42,915 nucleotides of DNA from Thermodesulfovibrionia bacterium (lineage in GTDB: Bacteria > Nitrospirota > Thermodesulfovibrionia > UBA6902), in assembly GCA_030646035.1 (NCBI GenBank), contig JAUSMY010000033.1, positions 1-42,915 of the forward strand, given 5' to 3'. The notes below the pieces were generated by a model. It was not told the DNA's origin. It did no database searches and was given only the letters and a program-made list of their open reading frames with translations. Made by a program: the position numbers and the translations under genes. The stretch's first letter is position 1, and each line of letters starts with the position of its first letter. Positions 1 to 8,178 of this stretch are shown in pieces.

Positions 1-67
1 TCAACGCTGCAAGGGCTATCTTTGCCTTAAACTCTGCTGAATACCTCGTCCTTTTTGTCTTGCTCAT
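1..67 (-). CDS. IS3-family transposase OrfA, N-terminal fragment
   Basis: The start of the helix-turn-helix OrfA protein of an IS3-family element, which binds the IS ends and joins the OrfB integrase domain by frameshifting. Only the first 22 codons lie in the window. They read MSKTKRTRYSAEFKAKIALA, the usual K-(R/Y)-S-x-E-F-K-x-x-(I/V)-(A/V) opening of the HTH_Tnp_1 family. The ATG at 67-65 follows an AAGGAGG site at about 9 bases. The gene is truncated only by the window edge, so whether the full transposase is intact is unknown. Confidence 0.75.
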   Translation of the reverse strand, partial: MSKTKRTRYSAEFKAKIALAAL

Positions 68-135
68 CTTCAGGTTTCCTCCTTCGTTAATCGTATATTT
101 TACACCTTATACGACTGTCCGAATTCCGGGGTCCA
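1..135 (-). mobile_element. IS3-family insertion sequence, one end only
   Basis: This is the left-hand fragment of an insertion sequence that continues beyond the window. Read on the minus strand it begins at about 135 with a tip of the form TGGACCCCGGAATTCGGACAG, like the TG...ACCCC...GGACAG ends of IS3-family elements. A short leader with a good ribosome binding site (AAGGAGGA, about 77-84) follows, then the start of orfA at 67. The point where the neighbouring repeat protein loses its repeat pattern coincides with this tip. The target duplication cannot be checked because the other end is outside the window. Confidence 0.75.
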
Positions 136-2591
136 CCTCTATCTTCCCCTATGCTGTCCACTGTGGTTGTCACCCATGAGCCTGATGCATTGGTCGCATA
201 CTTGAGAGCCATAGTATCGTAATGATGATAGCTGATATGCACTTTGCCTGATGAGTCAATAGCTATGGAGGTCTTGCTGCCTCCCGTGCTGTCTACTGTA
301 GTTGTAACCCAAGAGCCTGAAGCATTTGTCGCATATTTGAGATCCCCATTAGTAGCATCATAATAGCTGATATGTATTTTGCCTGATGAGTCTATCGCTA
401 TGGAGGTCCAGTAGCCTACAATTCCTGCACTGTCTACTGTTTCAATTCTCCATGTAGCCTGGTAATTATCATTATCATCAGTGTTATTCAGCACATAACC
501 TGCGGGTTGAGCGCACTGCTGTAATGAGACAGCCGGGTTCCCGTAACCATCACCATCGCTGTCCTGATACCAGTATGTCAGAGGATTGATAGTGGAGCTT
601 GTATCATCACAGTCAGCATTGTTTGCCACAACATAACCTGCGGGCTGAGCGCACTGCTGTAATGAGACAGCCGGGTTCCCATAACCATCACTGTCGCTAT
701 CCTGATACCAGTATGTAAGGGGGTTAAATACTGGGTCCATATCATTGCAATCCCCCTGATTCTCTGTGTACCCATCACCGTCGTTATCCACATTAGAAGC
801 GGGATTTGTCGCATACTTGAGGTTTGTATTAGTAGAATCATAATAGCTGATATGAACCTTATCCGATGAGTCTATCGCTACGGAGGTATAGTAACCTACA
901 TCTCCTGTACTGTCCACGGCAGTTGTCATCCATGAGCCTGATGTATTTGACGCATACTTGAGGTCTAAATTAGTAGAATCACGATAGCTGATATGCACTT
1001 TATTCAATGAGTCTATTGCTATGGAGGTATACTGGTAGCTTGAACCTCCGCCGTCCACTGTGGTTGTCGCCCATGAGCCGGAGGCATTTGTCGCATACTT
1101 GAGCTGCCAATATGCTATATAGCTGATATGCACCTTGCCCAAAGAGTCAATCGCTATGGAGGTCCAGATGGGGTCATCAAATGTATCGTCCACTGTGGAC
1201 TTCACCCATGAGCCTGAGGCATTTGTCGCATACTTGAGAGTTCCATAATCTTGATCACGATAGCTGATATGTACCTTGCCAGATGAGTCTATCGCTATGG
1301 AAGTGTATGCCCCTACACTTCCTGTGCTGTCCACTGTTGTTGTCACCCATGACCCTGAGGCATTTGTCGCATACTTGAGGTTTGTATTACTGAGATCATA
1401 ATAGCTGATATGCATTTTGCCCGATGAGTCTATCGCTATGGATGTGAACCGGCCTACATCTCCTGTGCTGTCCACTGTAGTTATTACCCATGAGCCTGAG
1501 GCATTTGTCGCATACTTGAGGTCTGCATTAGTAGCATCATAATAGCTGATATGCACTTTGTTCAATGAGTCTATTGCTATGGAGGTGGAGGAACCTACAT
1601 CTCCTGTGCTGTCCACTGTAGTTATTACCCATAAGCCAGATGCATTTGTCGCATACTTGAGGTCTGCATTAGTAGCATCACGATAGCTGATATGCATCTT
1701 GCCCAATGAGTCTATCGCTATGGAGGTATCGATGCCTACTAACCCGGCGCTGTCCACGGTTTCAATTCTCCATGCGGCATTCGGGTCACTATCATTATTG
1801 TCAGTGTTGTTCAGCACATAGCCTGCAGGCTGAGCGCACTGCTGTAATGAGACAGCCGGGTTCCCGTAACCGTCACCATCGCTGTCCTGATACCATAATG
1901 TAGCGGGATTAAGTGAAGGGTTTGCATCATCACAGTCACCTTGGCTCTCTGTGTACCCGTCACCATCGTCATCCACATCAGGATCAGCCGTAAAGGCATA
2001 AACGATCTCACCATCGTTCCCTCCTCCGGTGATTGCGTATAAAACGACCTGTATATTATGCCCGACAGGGGTGGTAATAACTGAAGAGCCCGGAGTGGCT
2101 GAGGCTGAATCCAGGGTCTGTGAAAAAAGCGTAGTTGCATTGGTCAGGTCGGTCACAGTCAGGGTTGTATATGGATGATAGTCAACATTGGAGATAAAGC
2201 CATAGAGTTCATAATCAAATTTTAAAACAGGCAGGCTTGCGGTATATGTGCCTGTATAGCGGCTCTCTACAATACTGTCATAAGTAGCATCGTCAGCAGG
2301 AACATATGAATAGTAGGAAGATACATAAAGAAATGTAGCATCCGCGATACTCATTCCATACGCATTTGAGATCTCTACCGGAGGAGTAGGGCTGCTCGTT
2401 TGTTGAGTGCTTGCGTGGTAAAGGTCTACCTTTCCCCAATAAGTTGTCGAGTCCCACGAAATAGCCGCGGCATCAGCTATACCGGCAGATAAAAGAAGAG
2501 CCAATAGACAAAACAGAATACTTACTCTTCCAACTTGCTTAATTATTAGCTCGTTAAAAAGGGTTGATGCGAGGAGTGCAGTTCTTTTCAA
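87..2591 (-). pseudogene. Secreted MopE-like repeat protein, 3' end cut off by IS insertion
   Basis: A secreted or surface repeat protein of unknown function. It starts at TTG (2591) after GGAGG about 5 bases upstream. Residues 1-43 form a signal peptide with a long N-region (hydrophobic core SILFCLLALLLSAGIADA). Next come a unique domain to about residue 205, then a putative metal-binding module (DxDxDGDGY...GDCDD), seven units of about 47 residues carrying TSIAIDS-GKxHISYYD-LKYATNASGSW, a second metal-binding block of two and a half modules, and two more units. The 47-residue units look like beta-propeller blades (inference). A tenth unit breaks off at VDSIGEDRG and the last residues are encoded by the IS tip, stopping at TAA 89-87. 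The native C-terminus, possibly a surface anchor, is therefore lost. Confidence 0.75.
420..2000 (-). repeat. Intragenic repeats: propeller-like units and MopE modules
   Basis: Two repeat families are interleaved inside the gene. The 47-codon unit occurs nine times; its DNA phrases for DSSGKVHISYY and LKYATNASGSW recur almost unchanged (for example at 340-380, 820-870, 1370-1420 and 1530-1570). A module of about 100 bases encoding YWYQDSDGDGYGNPAVS then LQQCAQPAGYV occurs three times, at about 490-580, 625-715 and 1812-1900, nearly identical in DNA. Such similarity suggests recent duplication or gene conversion. Confidence 0.85.
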
Positions 2592-2676
2592 GGTATCCTC
2601 CGAGATAGATAATTATTTATAACTCTGATTAAGTTAAACCGGTCACCGCTATTATTGTGTGGCTATATTTACTAAA

Positions 2677-2705
2677 ACAATAACGATATTAAGCTGATTT
2701 GTCAA
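2677..2705 (-). promoter_or_regulatory. Probable promoter of the MopE-like gene
   Basis: On the minus strand TTGACA (2705-2700) is followed after 17 bases by TATTGT (2682-2677), leaving a leader of about 80 bases to the TTG start at 2591. The -35 is perfect; the -10 matches four of six consensus positions. It is the only sigma70-like pair I saw in the gap 2592-2826. Confidence 0.45.
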
Positions 2706-2826
2706 TGTAATTTTTGTACAACAATGTGCTTATATATGCAAGTAGTATTTTATTTCTTACAGATGAATGTTTTTTGTCACCCTCCACTCAAGGGGCGAGG
2801 GAATTAAGTGCATGTTAATATAGGAA

Positions 2827-3696
2827 ATGACAGGCGACGAGTATAATTCATTTTTCAGATCATCTCTCAAGAACACCCTTGAAAAATTTTACAGGGACTT
2901 TGACTTCCAAGAACGGTTGAAGCATGACCCGATCGAGTTCCCGCACCGCTACTCAACCCCTGAGGATATCGAGATAGCTGCTTTTATCGCCTCGTCTTTT
3001 GCCTACGGCAAGGTGGGGCTATTCAAGCCTGTGATCGAAAAGATACTCCAGCCTGGCGGAAAGCGCCCGGCATCTTTTATTCTCAACTTTAACCTTAAGA
3101 AAGATAAAAAATATCTGAATGGTATCAAATACAGGTTCAGCACTGAGGATGATGTTCTCTGCTATGTATATATGCTGAGCAACGCTCTCAAAGAATGGGG
3201 GTCATTGAAGGAACTTTTTACTAACCATTACAGCCCTGAGCATGAGGATATTAAAGAAGCATTAACAGCTTTTGCGGGTTATTTCCTCAGCCTCGATACA
3301 TCAAAAATATATGGAGAAAATATCAAACCGCTTGGAGTGACGCATCTCTTCCCGTCGCCTGATAAAGGGAGCGCATGCAAGAGGTTGAACCTTTTCCTGA
3401 GATGGATGGTAAGGACAAAGGATATCGACTTCGGCATTTGGGACAAAGTACCGGCTTCAAAACTCATCATACCTCTGGACACTCACATAGCGAGGATATC
3501 AAGGTGCCTCGGCCTCACAGCGAGGGCGGCCTCAGACTGGAAGACTGCCAAAGAGATAACAGAATCTCTGAAACGGTTTGATCCTAACGACCCGATAAAG
3601 TATGACTTTGCCCTCTGCCACCATGGGATTTCCGGACTCTGCAAAGGTAAGAAGCATAAAGGGATATGCTCTTCCTGCACGCTCTTTTCCACTTGA
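2827..3696 (+). CDS. TIGR02757 family (DUF2400) protein
   Basis: A conserved protein of 289 residues, the usual length of the TIGR02757/DUF2400 family, whose biochemical role is not established. Family features I recognise are the opening with FYRDFDFQERLKHDPIEFPHRY, the segment EIAAFIASSFAYGKV, the central LFPSPDKGSACKRLNLFLRWMVR, and the C-terminal Cys pattern (C-HHGISGLC-GKK-KGICSSC). The last four Cys resemble the Fe-S or zinc loop of HhH-type DNA glycosylases, to which the family has been related. The start has only a weak AGGA just upstream. It stands alone, followed by a gap before the ferredoxin. Confidence 0.8.
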   Translation: MTGDEYNSFFRSSLKNTLEKFYRDFDFQERLKHDPIEFPHRYSTPEDIEIAAFIASSFAYGKVGLFKPVIEKILQPGGKRPASFILNFNLKKDKKYLNGIKYRFSTEDDVLCYVYMLSNALKEWGSLKELFTNHYSPEHEDIKEALTAFAGYFLSLDTSKIYGENIKPLGVTHLFPSPDKGSACKRLNLFLRWMVRTKDIDFGIWDKVPASKLIIPLDTHIARISRCLGLTARAASDWKTAKEITESLKRFDPNDPIKYDFALCHHGISGLCKGKKHKGICSSCTLFST

Positions 3697-3819
3697 GATT
3701 GCCCCCTGTCCTTCATTTGCCAAAATAGAGATTGTGACATATGATTTATCTCATAGCATAACTTATCTCAAAGTATCACAATAAGGCATGAAGAGAATCC
3801 ATATATCGAGGAGGCTAAA

Positions 3820-4005
3820 ATGAAAACACCGGTTATTGATTACGATCTTTGTATCGGCTGCGGCACATGTGTTGAGGTTTGCCCGGAGGTCTTTGAACTC
3901 AAGGGCGATGAAAAGGCGTATGTAAAAGCTCCCGAGAAGTGCGGTACATGCAACTGCGAGGATGCCGCGAATATGTGCCCTGTTGAGGCGATAACATTTG
4001 AGTAA
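3820..4005 (+). CDS. Small ferredoxin
   Basis: A cytoplasmic electron carrier of 61 residues. It begins IDYDLCIGCGTCVEVCPEVF, giving CxxCxxCxxxCP, and ends with C-x9-CP (NCEDAANMCPVEAI). A further CGTC pair precedes the last part, so it resembles the short Fer4_13-type ferredoxins that carry one [4Fe-4S] cluster and a degenerate second site. The start follows AGGAGG (about 3810-3815). The cupin gene begins 18 bases after its stop with its own AAAGGAGA site, so the two are likely co-transcribed. The redox partner cannot be told from the sequence. Confidence 0.85.
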   Translation: MKTPVIDYDLCIGCGTCVEVCPEVFELKGDEKAYVKAPEKCGTCNCEDAANMCPVEAITFE

Positions 4006-4023
4006 GGTTAAAGGAGACAGGCC

Positions 4024-4344
4024 ATGAAGACTTATGACTTAAAGGATCTGATCACATTCAAAAAGGACAAGCTGACAAGGGAGATGCTCTTTGATTCCCC
4101 TGAGATGAGGGTCGCGCTGATGTGCCTTGAGCCCGGTCAGAAACTTACGCCTCACAAGGCTCCGATGAGGCTGCTTATGTATGTTGTGCAAGGGAAGGGC
4201 ACCTTCACAGTCGGCACGGAGAAGTTCGAGGCTGACGAGAAGACATGCATCCCGTGCGACCCGATGGTTGAGCATGGCTTTGATGCTGACAAAGGGGAGA
4301 AGCTTGTTGTGATGGCGGTTGTCACGCCGGTTGATAGTGAGTAA
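4024..4344 (+). CDS. Cupin-domain protein
   Basis: A single-domain cupin of 106 residues, the size of small stand-alone cupins. The motif around LEPGQKLTPHKAPMRLLMYVVQGKGTFTVG fits cupin motif 1, and CIPCDPMVEHGFDAD fits motif 2. Motif 1 keeps one clear His (TPHKAP), and motif 2 has the other (VEHG), so metal binding is plausible but reduced compared with typical His/His/Glu/His cupins. It contains a CIPC pair. It probably forms an operon with the ferredoxin before it. Substrate unknown. Confidence 0.75.
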   Translation: MKTYDLKDLITFKKDKLTREMLFDSPEMRVALMCLEPGQKLTPHKAPMRLLMYVVQGKGTFTVGTEKFEADEKTCIPCDPMVEHGFDADKGEKLVVMAVVTPVDSE

Positions 4345-4443
4345 GAACAAAAGAACTCCCGGTTTTTGCGCAACAGATTAACAGTACAGCAGCAACCCCT
4401 CTGTGTCTCCCCTTGTAAAAGGGAGAACATCGCCCCGCCATCT

Positions 4444-4464
4444 AATTGAAAATGAATTTCAATT
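4444..4464. promoter_or_regulatory. Fur-box-like palindrome upstream of fur-feoB
   Basis: A 21-base inverted repeat, AATTGAAA-N5-TTTCAATT. It can also be read as the 7-1-7 arrangement TGAAAAT-G-AATTTCA, close to the classical Fur site TGATAAT-G-ATTATCA. It ends four bases before the -35 of the fur promoter. This supports iron-dependent autoregulation of the operon; Fur specificity in this lineage is inferred. Confidence 0.65.
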
Positions 4465-4467
4465 TCC

Positions 4468-4497
4468 TTGACATTGCCCTTTCTGCCGTGGTATAAA
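4468..4497 (+). promoter_or_regulatory. Sigma70-type promoter of fur-feoB-vanZ
   Basis: TTGACA (4468-4473), an 18-base spacer, then TATAAA (4492-4497). This would give a leader of roughly 45-50 bases to the fur ATG at 4552. Both hexamers are near consensus, and the Fur-like palindrome abuts the -35. Confidence 0.7.
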
Positions 4498-4551
4498 AAT
4501 ACATCTGAAGTATTTAGTCGTCACTTTAAATAAAACCGGGTTAATTTAATT

Positions 4552-4995
4552 ATGGACAAAGAGAAGCTTGCTGAAAAGAAGGAACGACTGAGCGAATTCA
4601 TAAAGACCGAGGGGCTGAAGTCTACTCGCCAACGGGACGTCATAACTGCGGAGTTTCTGAAGACCGACGGGCATGTTACTGCTGAAGAGCTTTATAGAAA
4701 GATAATCAAAAAGCATAAGAACATCGGCTTTACGACCGTCTACAGAACTCTCAAACTACTCGCCAAGTCAGGGCTTGCGGCAGAGCAGGTATTTGCCGAC
4801 AACCTCACAAGATACGAGTCTCTCTCAGGGGAAGAGCATCATGACCACCTGATATGCTTGACCTGCGGCTCGATAACGGAATTCCAAGATACCCGGCTGG
4901 AGAATATGCAGATTAAGATAGCTGACGATCTCGGCTTTCAGATCTTAAATCACAAGATGGAGTTTTACGGCTACTGCTCTAACTGCAGGAAATAA
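4552..4995 (+). CDS. fur: Fur-family metalloregulator
   Basis: A DNA-binding metal-responsive repressor of 147 residues, typical Fur length. An N-terminal winged helix (STRQRDVITAEFLKTDGHVTAEELYRKI...GFTTVYRTLKLL) is followed by the dimerisation domain. The metal motif HHDHLICLTCG and a final CSNC supply the His and the two CxxC pairs of the structural zinc site. Fur, PerR and Zur cannot be separated with certainty by eye. The location directly before feoB with a Fur-like operator favours Fur. No obvious Shine-Dalgarno precedes the ATG. feoB starts 19 bases after the stop. Confidence 0.85.
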   Translation: MDKEKLAEKKERLSEFIKTEGLKSTRQRDVITAEFLKTDGHVTAEELYRKIIKKHKNIGFTTVYRTLKLLAKSGLAAEQVFADNLTRYESLSGEEHHDHLICLTCGSITEFQDTRLENMQIKIADDLGFQILNHKMEFYGYCSNCRK

Positions 4996-5014
4996 CAGCC
5001 TAAAGAGATTAATT

Positions 5015-6991
5015 ATGCACGACCACTGTCATACAAATAAAGATACAAAAAGCGACTGCCCGAGGATATTTCTTGTAGGCAACCCGAATGTGGGAAAGAG
5101 CGCGATATTCGGCCTGGTTACAGGCAGGTATGTCACTGTCTCGAATTATCCCGGCACGACCGTTGAGGTGACAAAGGGCGAGGCGGTCATTAATAAGGAG
5201 AAGTTCCAGATCATTGACACCCCCGGCGTAAACAGCCTGGTGCCGATGAGCGAGGATGAGAAGGTCACAAGGGACATTCTGCTTGAGGAAGCGGCAACCT
5301 CGGTGATCCAGGTTGTTGATACAAAGAATATCCGCAGGGGTCTCTCACTCACGCTGCAGCTTATCGAGATGGGCCTGCCGCTTGTCATCGCCCTGAATAT
5401 GAGGGACGAATCATCAAGTAGGGGGATAGATGTCAGGGAGGATCTGCTCAAGGAAAGGCTCGGGCTCAAGGTCGTCTCGACCATTGCGGTACAGAGGAAG
5501 GGGATAGCATCTTTAAAAAAGGCTGCCCTTGAGCCGGATGTCTCGCATTACAGGTTTTCGTATGACGCAACTATTGAGGAGTATATCTCAAAGATAGAGG
5601 CTCTTTTGCCTGAGTCGAACATATCGAGGCGTTCAATTGCGCTGATGATATTGTCCGGGGACAGGACCTTAAAGACCTGGCTCTTTGATAATCTCTCCGA
5701 AGATAAGATAAACAGTCTGGAAGAATTACGGGATGAGGCATCTCAAAAGTATCCGCAGCAGCTGAGCTTCATTATCAGCAGCCAGAGGCTTGAGAAGGTA
5801 AATGCGATAACAGATGAGGTGGTAATAAGGACCCAGCCGGACAGGAAAGGGCTGGCTCAATATATAGGCAATATAACAACGCATCCTGTATTGGGGATAC
5901 CTTTTCTCCTGTTTGTGATGTTTCTCATGTATGAGTTTGTCGGTGTCTTTGGCGCAGGCGTACTTGTTGACTGGTTTGAGGATGTGCTCTTCGGGAAATA
6001 CCTGAACCCGTGGGCATTGAAGATCATCATGGCGGTTATCCCGTTTACTTTTATACAGGAGCTTCTTATCGGGCCATACGGCATCATCACAATGGCACTC
6101 ACTTACGCTATCGCGATAATACTTCCGATAACCGCGACATTTTTTCTGGCTTTTTCAATTATGGAGGATTCAGGCTATCTCCCTCGGCTTGCGGCTATGC
6201 TGAACAAGGTCTTCAGGCTGATGGGGCTTAACGGGAAGGCTGTGCTGCCGATGGTATTAGGGCTTGGATGCGATACAATGGCGACGCTTACAACAAGGAT
6301 TCTGGACACGCCCAAGGAGAGGCTCATTGTCATAATATTACTTGCGCTTGGAGTGCCGTGTTCTGCCCAGCTCGGCGTCGTTCTCGGCATGTTCGGCAAC
6401 CTGCCTGTCATGGCATTTGTTATCTGGGCTTCTGTCCTTATCCTGACGATATTTTTTGTCGGTTTCCTCTCTGCTAAACTGATACCCGGGGAGAGGGCAG
6501 ATTTTATACTTGAGCTTCCGCCTATAAGAAAGCCTCAGCTTTCAAATGTACTGATAAAGACGCTCTGGCGCATCGAATGGTATCTGAAGGAGGCTGTCCC
6601 GCTCTTTATATTGGGAACATTAATACTCTTTACAGCTGATAAACTGAAGATCATTCCTGCACTGCAGAGGATGGCATCTCCCCTGATAGTCACAGTTTTA
6701 GGCCTGCCGGCTGAGGCGACAGAGTCATTCATCATGGGTTTTCTAAGGCGCGACTATGGCGCGGCAGGGCTCTTCAGGCTCCAGAAGCAGGGGCTCTTAA
6801 ATGCCGAGCAGGTCGTTGTGAGCCTCGTGACCATAACACTTTTCATCCCGTGTATCGCCAACTTCTTCATGATAATAAAGGAGAGGGGTGTTAAGACAGG
6901 AATGGTAATCGCTCTCTTCATCTTTCCGTTTGCAATATTAGTTGGCGGTATCCTTCACAGGGTGCTTATGTGGCTGAATGTTTTTGGATAA
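5015..6991 (+). CDS. feoB: Ferrous iron transporter FeoB
   Basis: Inner-membrane Fe(II) uptake protein of 658 residues, slightly shorter than E. coli FeoB. The N-terminal G domain shows G1 GNPNVGKS (residues 22-29), G2 around NYPGTT, G3 DTPG and G4 NMRD, followed by the helical regulatory domain to about residue 270. The membrane part has two Gate-type repeats, with the FeoB signatures GLGCDT and GVPCSAQL and two Gate blocks separated by cytosolic PGERADFILELPP. The extreme N-terminus is unusual, MHDHCHTNKDTKSDC, rich in His and Cys, and could pre-bind metal (inference). No feoA is present in this operon. A VanZ-like gene starts three bases after the stop. Confidence 0.93.
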   Translation: MHDHCHTNKDTKSDCPRIFLVGNPNVGKSAIFGLVTGRYVTVSNYPGTTVEVTKGEAVINKEKFQIIDTPGVNSLVPMSEDEKVTRDILLEEAATSVIQVVDTKNIRRGLSLTLQLIEMGLPLVIALNMRDESSSRGIDVREDLLKERLGLKVVSTIAVQRKGIASLKKAALEPDVSHYRFSYDATIEEYISKIEALLPESNISRRSIALMILSGDRTLKTWLFDNLSEDKINSLEELRDEASQKYPQQLSFIISSQRLEKVNAITDEVVIRTQPDRKGLAQYIGNITTHPVLGIPFLLFVMFLMYEFVGVFGAGVLVDWFEDVLFGKYLNPWALKIIMAVIPFTFIQELLIGPYGIITMALTYAIAIILPITATFFLAFSIMEDSGYLPRLAAMLNKVFRLMGLNGKAVLPMVLGLGCDTMATLTTRILDTPKERLIVIILLALGVPCSAQLGVVLGMFGNLPVMAFVIWASVLILTIFFVGFLSAKLIPGERADFILELPPIRKPQLSNVLIKTLWRIEWYLKEAVPLFILGTLILFTADKLKIIPALQRMASPLIVTVLGLPAEATESFIMGFLRRDYGAAGLFRLQKQGLLNAEQVVVSLVTITLFIPCIANFFMIIKERGVKTGMVIALFIFPFAILVGGILHRVLMWLNVFG

Positions 6992-6994
6992 GAG

Positions 6995-7372
6995 ATGAAA
7001 AAGCTGATTCAGAAGAACAGGCAAGCCGCTATATTATTCTGGTTTTTGACCCTGAGCTATATGTCGCTCATCTTTTTTCTCTCATCTATCGCATATCCGG
7101 ATATTGTGCCGCTTCCGAAAAACTCTGATAAGGTAATCCATTTTTTTGAGTATGCCGTTCTTTCAGTTCTTTTCTTTCTTTCTTTTAAAAAAAGTGGGGT
7201 CATAAGGAACATTTTATGGCTTTCAATAGTTCTAGCGACTTTTTATGGCATTACCGATGAATATCACCAAAGTTATGTGCCGGGAAGATATTCAAGTATC
7301 GGTGATGTGGTTGCCGATTTTATCGGGTCTGCGGCAGGCGCCCTGTCGCTTAAACTGATCTTAAAGGGTTAA
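6995..7372 (+). CDS. VanZ-like membrane protein
   Basis: A small integral membrane protein of 125 residues with about four hydrophobic segments (residues 12-32, 48-64, 73-88 and 102-122). The signature of the VanZ-like family is clear: SDKVIHFFEYAVLSVLFF, then GITDEYHQSYVPGR-S-GDVVADFIGSAAG. Family members are widespread and mostly uncharacterised; the prototype gives low-level teicoplanin resistance. It begins three bases after feoB, so it is translated from the fur-feoB transcript. A role in iron uptake would be speculation. Confidence 0.85.
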   Translation: MKKLIQKNRQAAILFWFLTLSYMSLIFFLSSIAYPDIVPLPKNSDKVIHFFEYAVLSVLFFLSFKKSGVIRNILWLSIVLATFYGITDEYHQSYVPGRYSSIGDVVADFIGSAAGALSLKLILKG

Positions 7373-7439
7373 CCCGCTTCTGCGTAATGATACTATTACT
7401 CGAAAATCCATAAAGTTTTCTTATAAGATAATCGTTACA

Positions 7440-7469
7440 TTGACAAATGCTATTTATTATAGATAAAAT
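7440..7469 (+). promoter_or_regulatory. Probable promoter of the DsrH/E/F-TusA operon
   Basis: TTGACA (7440-7445) is followed after 16-17 bases by GATAAAAT (7462-7469), a plausible -10. The leader of about 35 bases carries an AAGGAGGT site at 7493-7500, 6 bases before the first ATG. The upstream gap (7373-7439) shows no convincing terminator for vanZ, so some read-through is possible. Confidence 0.5.
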
Positions 7470-7506
7470 CTCTTGTTTTTAATTCTCGCCTTAAGGAGGT
7501 TTTCAT

Positions 7507-7803
7507 ATGAAGCTGGCTGTATTTGTGAGTGATTACAGACTCACGGTTGATACCTTAGACAGGTTGACCGCAGACAAACTCGGCATCATTCTCGTCGGCA
7601 ACGGCGTTTATCATGCCAGCATCAAGGAAAAAGGCAAGGCTTCTTCTTTGCTTGACAAGTCCGCTGAGTTTTATGCCCTTTCAGAGGATCTTGAGACAAG
7701 AGGCCTTGGCAGCAAGGATATCGCAGACAATGTAAAGGTCGTTAACTACGCCGGCGTGGTAGACCTTATCTTCAATGATTATGAAAAGTTAGCCTGGTTA
7801 TAG
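7507..7803 (+). CDS. dsrH: DsrH/TusB-like sulfur relay protein
   Basis: A small cytoplasmic protein of 98 residues in the DsrH/TusB family, one subunit of the DsrEFH (TusBCD) sulfurtransferase complex. Family features are LGIILVGNGVYHAS near residues 26-39, the middle FYALSEDLETRGLG, and the C-terminal VVNYAGVVDLIFNDYEKLAWL, matching the usual V-x-Y-x-x-(F/V)-V-x-L...W ending. It contains no cysteine at all, so it cannot carry persulfide itself. The Cys of Allochromatium DsrH is therefore missing, as in several TusB proteins. First gene of a tight operon; the next ATG lies 13 bases after its stop. Confidence 0.75.
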   Translation: MKLAVFVSDYRLTVDTLDRLTADKLGIILVGNGVYHASIKEKGKASSLLDKSAEFYALSEDLETRGLGSKDIADNVKVVNYAGVVDLIFNDYEKLAWL

Positions 7804-7816
7804 GAGGATAATAGAT

Positions 7817-8176
7817 ATGGGAAAACTTACTATAGGATGTTTTTCATCACTGGTTGGTTCGATGAACCTTGATTTCACTGTCAAGCTTGCTGGCGCAGCG
7901 CTTGAAAAGGGGCATAAGGTCGATCTCTGGCTTTCAGGCAACGCCACAATGATGTCAATTGACAAGCAGCGCGCATTCAAGGACTACTCTTCTCTGGAAA
8001 AACCCCTTAAAGAACTTATGGCAAAGGGCCTTAAGGTCACTGCATGTGAAGCATGTGCCGAGGCAAGGGGTTATCATAAGGACAATACGCTTGAAGGCGT
8101 TGATAGAAAAAGTATGGACTGGTATCTTGCGAGCACATTTGATGCTGACAAGGTACTGCATATAGGAGGTGAGTAA
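7817..8176 (+). CDS. dsrE: DsrE/TusD-like sulfurtransferase subunit
   Basis: A 119-residue DsrE-family protein, probably the persulfide-carrying subunit of the complex. The Rossmann-like start KLTIGCFSSLVGSMNLDFTVKLAGAALEKGHKVDLWLSGNATMM matches the family. The loop TACEACAEARGY places Cys where the active-site Cys of DsrE/TusD lies, so sulfur transfer is likely conserved. Its final Gly-Gly-Glu codons contain the AGGAGG that serves the next gene, whose ATG follows the TAA by two bases. That is strong translational coupling. Confidence 0.78.
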   Translation: MGKLTIGCFSSLVGSMNLDFTVKLAGAALEKGHKVDLWLSGNATMMSIDKQRAFKDYSSLEKPLKELMAKGLKVTACEACAEARGYHKDNTLEGVDRKSMDWYLASTFDADKVLHIGGE

Positions 8177-8178
8177 TT

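Noticed and set aside
340-1730. Regular repeats that could suggest a CRISPR array
   Set aside because: The repeats are about 140 bases long, in frame, vary at wobble positions and encode a repeated protein unit. There are no short identical repeats with unique spacers and no cas genes.
4409-4425. Terminator after the cupin gene (TCTCCCCTT/AAGGGAGA)
   Set aside because: The stem is short and bulged, and no T-run follows. Too weak to call.
7365-7374. GGGTTAACCC palindrome at the end of vanZ
   Set aside because: A ten-base palindrome without loop or T-run; likely chance.
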